This document shows, piece by piece, positions 59,733 to 64,000 of a stretch of 64,000 bases of DNA. The stretch covers positions 62,001 through 126,000 of the forward strand of contig NZ_JAHLQA010000017.1 of assembly GCF_018918125.1 (NCBI RefSeq). Direction: 5' to 3'. A model generated the notes under the pieces. It was given only the letters and a program-made list of their open reading frames with translations, did not search any database and had not been told where the DNA came from. Each line of letters opens with the position of its first letter. Positions within the stretch are counted from its first letter, which is position 1. Source of the DNA: Blautia sp. MSJ-19 (lineage in GTDB: Bacteria; Bacillota; Clostridia; Lachnospirales; Lachnospiraceae). Made by a program: the position numbers and the translations under genes.

Positions 59733-60535
59733 GAAACGAAACCTGGCTGCCGGGGGAAATCTACAGAAATCGAAGATTAGTTTTTTCACTGGCAAAAAAT
59801 GATTTCAAAACAAAATATGCAGGTTCCTATTTTGGAACGATCTGGGCATTTATTCAGCCGATCGTAACGATCTGTGTGTACTGGTTTGTTTTTGGTCTGG
59901 CACTGCGCAATGGTTCCGACAAAGGTGTACCGTTTGTCCTCTGGCTGATCGCAGGTCTGGTGCCGTGGTTCTTCATTCAGGAGGGACTGACCGGTGGAAC
60001 AAATGCACTTCTGGAATATAATTATCTGGTCAAGAAAGTGGTATTCAATATCCGCATTCTTCCTGTAGTCAAAGTATTTTCGGCAGTGTTCGTACATGCA
60101 TTTTTTGTTGTGATCGTACTGGTGATCTATACCTGTATGGGATATCCGCCGAGTCTGTATGCACTGCAGCTGGTATACTACAGTTTCTGTATTTTTATGC
60201 TGATCCTTGCAGTTACCTATATGACAAGTGCAGCGGTAGTATTTTTCCGTGATCTGAGCCAGATCATCAATATCATGCTGCAGGTCGGCGTCTGGGTAAC
60301 ACCGATCATGTGGGACTTTAATGATCTGGGACTTGGAGGAATCCTTGCGAATATTCTGAAACTGAATCCTGTATTCTATGTGGTGCAGGGATACAGAGAT
60401 TCGCTGATCAACAAAGTGGCAATCTGGGAACATCCGCTGCTGACTCTGTATTTCTGGGGATTTACACTGGTGGTATTTTTCCTTGGAACCAGATTATTTA
60501 AAAAACTTCAGGTACATTTTGCCGATGTACTGTAA
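59729..60535 (+). CDS. Polysaccharide ABC transporter permease (Wzm/TagG-type)
   Basis: A 268-residue ABC-2 permease with six helices, start LVFSLAKNDFKTKYAGSYFGTIWAFIQPIVTI and core VTYMTSAAVVFFRDLSQIINIMLQVGVWVTPIMW. It exports a finished, lipid-linked polymer (O-antigen, teichoic acid or rhamnan-like glycan). The start is TTG 59729, overlapping the rmlC stop, with AGGAG upstream. The ATPase is the next gene. Confidence 0.93.
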   Translation: MRNETWLPGEIYRNRRLVFSLAKNDFKTKYAGSYFGTIWAFIQPIVTICVYWFVFGLALRNGSDKGVPFVLWLIAGLVPWFFIQEGLTGGTNALLEYNYLVKKVVFNIRILPVVKVFSAVFVHAFFVVIVLVIYTCMGYPPSLYALQLVYYSFCIFMLILAVTYMTSAAVVFFRDLSQIINIMLQVGVWVTPIMWDFNDLGLGGILANILKLNPVFYVVQGYRDSLINKVAIWEHPLLTLYFWGFTLVVFFLGTRLFKKLQVHFADVL

Positions 60536-60547
60536 TTGGAGAGTAGA

Positions 60548-61810
60548 ATGAGTGAATTTGCAATTCAGGTAAAGCATCTGGACAAGATGTACAAATTATA
60601 TAACAAACCGTCCGACCGACTGAAAGAAGCTCTTGGTTTTAAAGTTCCGGTGCGGGAACATTATGCGCTCCGGGATGTGAGCTTTGATGTAAAAAGAGGT
60701 GAGACGGTGGGAATTATCGGAACCAATGGTTCCGGTAAATCCACGATTCTTAAAATTATTACCGGTGTACTGAATCCGACAGGTGGCGAAGTAGTGGTAG
60801 ATGGAAGAATCTCTGCACTGCTGGAGCTGGGAGCAGGGTTTAACATGGAGTATACCGGAATCGAAAATGTGTATCTCAATGGAACCATGATGGGATTTTC
60901 AAAAGAGGAAATTGATGCCAGACTGCAGGATATTCTGGATTTTGCGGACATCGGAGATTTTGTACATCAGCCGGTCAAAGCATATTCCAGTGGTATGTTC
61001 GTTCGTCTGGCTTTTGCCGTTGCGATCAATATTGATCCGGAGATCCTGATCGTGGACGAGGCGCTTTCTGTAGGAGATGTTTTCTTTCAGGCAAAGTGTT
61101 ACCGGAAATTCGAAGAATTCAAAAAGATGGGACGTACCATTCTTTTTGTCAGTCATGATCTCAGCAGTATTTCCAGATATTGTGACAGGGTCATTCTCCT
61201 GAATAAAGGCGTAAAACTGGAAGAGGGTTCTCCGAAGCAGATGGTAGATATGTACAAACAGCTGCTGGTCGGACAGGACCCGACAAAAGCGCCGGAGGAA
61301 AAAACAGAAGAGAAGACGAGAGAAAACTGGAACGAGCAGTTCCAGGTCAATCCGAATATGCTGGAATATGGAAGCAAGCTGGCGGAGATTACAGATTTTG
61401 CTGTTGTGGATGACAAAGGACTCTGCACCAACACGATTGAAAAAGGAGCTTCTTTTACGATCAAGATGCGGGTGTTGTTCCACCAATCCATACAGGAACC
61501 GATTCTGGCATATACCTTCAAGGATATCAAGGGAACAGAGATCACAGGCACAAATACCATGTTTGAAAAGATGCATGTGGAACATTCGGAGGCAGGAGAT
61601 GTCTGCACGGTGACATTTACACAGGATATGTTCCTGCAGGGCGGAGAATATCTGCTTTCCTTTGGATGTACCGGTTATAAAGACGGTGAGTTTACGGTAT
61701 TTCACAGATTGTATGATGCGTGTAACATTACAGTTGTGTCCAACAAAAATACCGTTGGATTTTATGATATGAACTCAAAAGTGGAAATTCATTGTGGAGA
61801 AGAAGCATGA
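60548..61810 (+). CDS. Polysaccharide ABC transporter ATPase with C-terminal carbohydrate-binding domain (Wzt-type)
   Basis: A 420-residue protein. The ATPase domain (1-245) has Walker A GTNGSGKST, signature YSSGMFVRLAFAVA, Walker B ILIVDEALSVGD and switch SHDLSS. A linker (about 250-275) and a C-terminal beta-sandwich Wzt_C-like domain (about 280-420) follow. In E. coli O8/O9a this extra domain binds the chemically capped non-reducing end of the chain. The next gene codes for a methyltransferase-kinase of the capping type, which supports such a role. ATG 60548 behind GGAGAG is preferred to TTG 60536. Confidence 0.94.
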   Translation: MSEFAIQVKHLDKMYKLYNKPSDRLKEALGFKVPVREHYALRDVSFDVKRGETVGIIGTNGSGKSTILKIITGVLNPTGGEVVVDGRISALLELGAGFNMEYTGIENVYLNGTMMGFSKEEIDARLQDILDFADIGDFVHQPVKAYSSGMFVRLAFAVAINIDPEILIVDEALSVGDVFFQAKCYRKFEEFKKMGRTILFVSHDLSSISRYCDRVILLNKGVKLEEGSPKQMVDMYKQLLVGQDPTKAPEEKTEEKTRENWNEQFQVNPNMLEYGSKLAEITDFAVVDDKGLCTNTIEKGASFTIKMRVLFHQSIQEPILAYTFKDIKGTEITGTNTMFEKMHVEHSEAGDVCTVTFTQDMFLQGGEYLLSFGCTGYKDGEFTVFHRLYDACNITVVSNKNTVGFYDMNSKVEIHCGEEA

Positions 61811-63993
61811 CAGAAAAAATTGGACAGGTAATTCTGGATGATACGTATTATCCGGGACAGGATTTATATACAGATGGTGCGATTGAAGATGAGATGCTGG
61901 AAATTGCCAGAACTTATCCGGAAGAGCAATGGAATCAGGTGATTGCAGAGCGCAAAAGCTGGCCAATCCTGTATCATTATTCTCATATCAGAGAAAATAT
62001 CCTGAGCTGGCTTCCTTTTACCGGCCGGGAGAGTGTGCTTGAGATTGGTTCCGGATGCGGAGCTGTGACCGGTGCACTGTGCAAAAAAGCAGCAAAGGTC
62101 ACCTGTATTGAACTGTCAAAGAAACGCAGTATGATCAATGCCTGGAGACACAAAGACTTTGCGAATCTGCAGATTCTTATGGGAAATTTCCAGGATATCG
62201 AAAAAACACTTACAGAAAAATATGATTATATTACGCTGATCGGTGTATTTGAATATGGGGAAGCCTATATACAGAGTGAAACTCCTTATATAGATTTTCT
62301 GAAGATTATTTCCAGACATCTCAAACCGGACGGGAAGATCGTTCTTGCGATTGAGAACCGTCTGGGGCTGAAATACTGGGCAGGATGCACGGAGGATCAT
62401 TTTGGAACACTGTTCGAGGGACTGGAAGGATATCCGACAACCAGCGGAGTGAAAACTTTTTCTAAAAAAGAGTTGTCTGCAATTCTTGAAAAAGCAGGAA
62501 ATCTGCAGGCTTCCTGGTATTATCCATTCCCGGATTACAAGCTTCCGATGACGATTTATTCAGACAGACGTCTTCCGGCCAAAGGTGAGCTTAATCGTCT
62601 GGAAACCAATTATGACCGTCTGCGGCTGCAGCTGTTTCAGGAGTCACCGGTTTATGATTCTCTGCTGGAAAATGATCTGTATCCGGAATTTGCCAATTCT
62701 TTTCTTTTGCTGATCAGTAAAGAAAAAATAGAGACAGAGACAATCTACTCCAAGTTTTCAAATGAGCGTGCACCGGAGTTTGATATCCGGACAGATATCT
62801 GTGAGAATCATGCAGGCAAACGGTCTGTACGAAAACTTCCGGCAGATACAAGAGCAGTGGAGCATGTAAAAAATCTGGAACGTATTTCCAGAGAACTTTC
62901 TGCCTTTTATGGAAGAGAGGGGCTGGAAATGAATACCTGTTCTGCTGAAGAGGAAGGTGTACGTCTGGAATACCTGGAAGGTGAAACACTGGAGGAACGT
63001 CTGGACAGTCTTCTGGAAAAAGGAAAGCTGGAAGAACTGGAAAAACTGTTTTTTATGTATCTCAAAAAGATCCGTCACATCCATGAGGGAGAAATCTTTT
63101 TCAAGACACCGGAGTTTGTGGAGGTATTCGGAGATGCAGAGATCAGTGAGAACTGTCGTTGCAGCGGAATGTCCAATATTGATCTGGTACCTGCCAATAT
63201 TCTGATCGAAAAAGACAGAGTATCTGTGATTGATTATGAATGGACCTTCCGTTTCCCAATCCCATGCAAGTACATTCTGTACCGTATGATCCATTATTAT
63301 CTGGAAAGCGATGGCAAACGCAGGATACTTAAAGAACGGGATTTTTATGGAAAAGCAGGAATTTCACAAAAAGAAATAGAGCTTTTTGCAGAAATGGAAC
63401 GCCATTTTCAGAATTACATGCAGGGGACACATATTCCGCTGCTTTCCATGTATGAAGAGGTTTCACCGGGGAAAGTTGATATTCTGGCTTATTATGAGCA
63501 GCTTCGCGCAGCGAGTGCAGAACGGAGGCTTCAGGTGTTTTACGACAGGGGAGCTGATTTTTCGGAAAAAGATTCTGTTCTTCTGCCGATGGGACGGCAG
63601 GGTGTCTGCATTGATATCCCGATTCCGGAAGGTGTGCACAGGCTGCGCCTGGACCCAGGTGAGGCTGTCGGCGGGCTGGAATTAAAAACACTGACACTGG
63701 ATGATGGAAAGAAACTTTCCTTTTCTACAAATGGATTTCCACTGGGTGCCGGACAGTATTACTTTGGTGCGGGAGATCCGCAGTTTATCGTGGAAGATCT
63801 GCCGAAAAAAGGACAGGCTGTCCGACTGGAAGTATATGTGATGAAAGCACAGGATGCGCAGGAAAAATTCTGGAAAGCATTTGCCAGTGCATCGGCACAG
63901 AAAGATCAGGAGATCCGGAAGCTGAAACGCCAGATCCATGAAATGGAAAACACAAAGGTCTGGAAGCTGTACCGGGGAATCAAGAAAAAATAA
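61807..63993 (+). CDS. Methyltransferase-kinase fusion, WbdD-like polymer chain terminator (candidate)
   Basis: A 728-residue multidomain protein. Residues about 50-270: class I SAM methyltransferase (VLEIGSGCGAVTG at 77-89; YITLIGVFEY; LKPDGKIVLAIENRLGLKYW). Residues about 320-560: aminoglycoside-kinase-like fold with catalytic-loop Asp459 and Asn464 (NIDLVPANIL) and metal Asp476 (VIDYEW). A beta-rich region (about 590-680) and a C-terminal coiled coil (about 690-728, EIRKLKRQIHEME) follow. This order matches WbdD, which caps O-antigen by phosphorylation and methylation and measures chain length with its coiled coil. It overlaps the Wzt gene in ATGA. Confidence 0.85.
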   Translation: MTEKIGQVILDDTYYPGQDLYTDGAIEDEMLEIARTYPEEQWNQVIAERKSWPILYHYSHIRENILSWLPFTGRESVLEIGSGCGAVTGALCKKAAKVTCIELSKKRSMINAWRHKDFANLQILMGNFQDIEKTLTEKYDYITLIGVFEYGEAYIQSETPYIDFLKIISRHLKPDGKIVLAIENRLGLKYWAGCTEDHFGTLFEGLEGYPTTSGVKTFSKKELSAILEKAGNLQASWYYPFPDYKLPMTIYSDRRLPAKGELNRLETNYDRLRLQLFQESPVYDSLLENDLYPEFANSFLLLISKEKIETETIYSKFSNERAPEFDIRTDICENHAGKRSVRKLPADTRAVEHVKNLERISRELSAFYGREGLEMNTCSAEEEGVRLEYLEGETLEERLDSLLEKGKLEELEKLFFMYLKKIRHIHEGEIFFKTPEFVEVFGDAEISENCRCSGMSNIDLVPANILIEKDRVSVIDYEWTFRFPIPCKYILYRMIHYYLESDGKRRILKERDFYGKAGISQKEIELFAEMERHFQNYMQGTHIPLLSMYEEVSPGKVDILAYYEQLRAASAERRLQVFYDRGADFSEKDSVLLPMGRQGVCIDIPIPEGVHRLRLDPGEAVGGLELKTLTLDDGKKLSFSTNGFPLGAGQYYFGAGDPQFIVEDLPKKGQAVRLEVYVMKAQDAQEKFWKAFASASAQKDQEIRKLKRQIHEMENTKVWKLYRGIKKK

Positions 63994-64000
63994 CAGAGAG

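Noticed and set aside
1-64000. CRISPR arrays, rRNA or tRNA genes, prophage or complete insertion sequences
   Set aside because: No regularly spaced repeats, no rRNA segments, no cloverleaf I could recognise, and no phage structural or intact transposase gene apart from the solitary Rpn-type gene.

Overview
The window looks like a chromosome segment of a spore-forming, low-to-mid G+C Firmicute, most likely a Lachnospiraceae (Blautia/Ruminococcus-like) gut anaerobe. The indications are a feoA-feoA-feoB operon followed by a Cys-rich FeoB-associated peptide, the gpr-spoIIP sporulation pair, cdaA-cdaR, nadB-nadC-niaR-nadA, an Rpn-type nuclease, MalFG-type sugar permeases without their own ATPase, and frequent GTG/TTG starts. 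The taxonomic call is inference from gene content; I ran no database search. I saw no rRNA, tRNA or CRISPR array.

Layout. 1-4.5 kb: ferrous iron uptake (DtxR-type repressor, divergent from feoA, feoA, feoB and two small membrane proteins), ending in a decayed heavy-metal (HMA) gene. 4.6-12.4 kb: a YdcZ-type membrane protein, ComEA, a two-component system, a GerMN lipoprotein, ComEC and holA. 12.4-13.0 kb: three consecutive inverted-repeat elements in a non-coding stretch. 13.0-16.7 kb: de novo NAD synthesis with its repressor and a clear NiaR-type operator on the promoter. 17-17.9 kb: Rpn-family nuclease. 18.0-28.9 kb: a sugar acquisition and oxidation locus with a medium-chain dehydrogenase, sugar-binding protein, two permeases, a GH78 alpha-L-rhamnosidase, two different DHDPS-family aldolases, a 2-hydroxyacid dehydrogenase and an IclR regulator. 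A composite operator is repeated 74 bp apart in front of it. 29-42.8 kb: housekeeping (rpsT, gpr, spoIIP, lepA, hemW, uvrA, mreB, recD2, comFC). 42.8-46.9 kb: two unknown membrane proteins, cdaA, cdaR and an HPr protein.

46.9-64 kb is a cell-envelope region. It starts with a large repeat-rich L,D-transpeptidase, then carries dTDP-sugar genes (rmlB, rmlA, rmlC and a WecE-type aminotransferase). Mixed in are an unusual ATP-grasp/PLP-enzyme fusion, a second ATP-grasp protein, a pair of SMR-type small membrane proteins, an ArnC/GtrB-like GT2 and a D-Ala-D-Ala carboxypeptidase. Last come Wzm/Wzt polysaccharide-export genes followed by a methyltransferase-kinase protein that resembles the O-antigen chain terminator WbdD.

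The most interesting hypothesis is that 49.6-64 kb encodes a Gram-positive envelope polymer made and capped by an ABC-transporter-dependent route. It would be decorated with an amino-acylated 4-amino-4,6-dideoxy sugar through lipid-linked transfer and flipping, formally like lipid A Arn modification. The second candidate is the GH78 locus, whose enzyme set suggests an oxidative, aldolase-based route for a rhamnoside-derived sugar.
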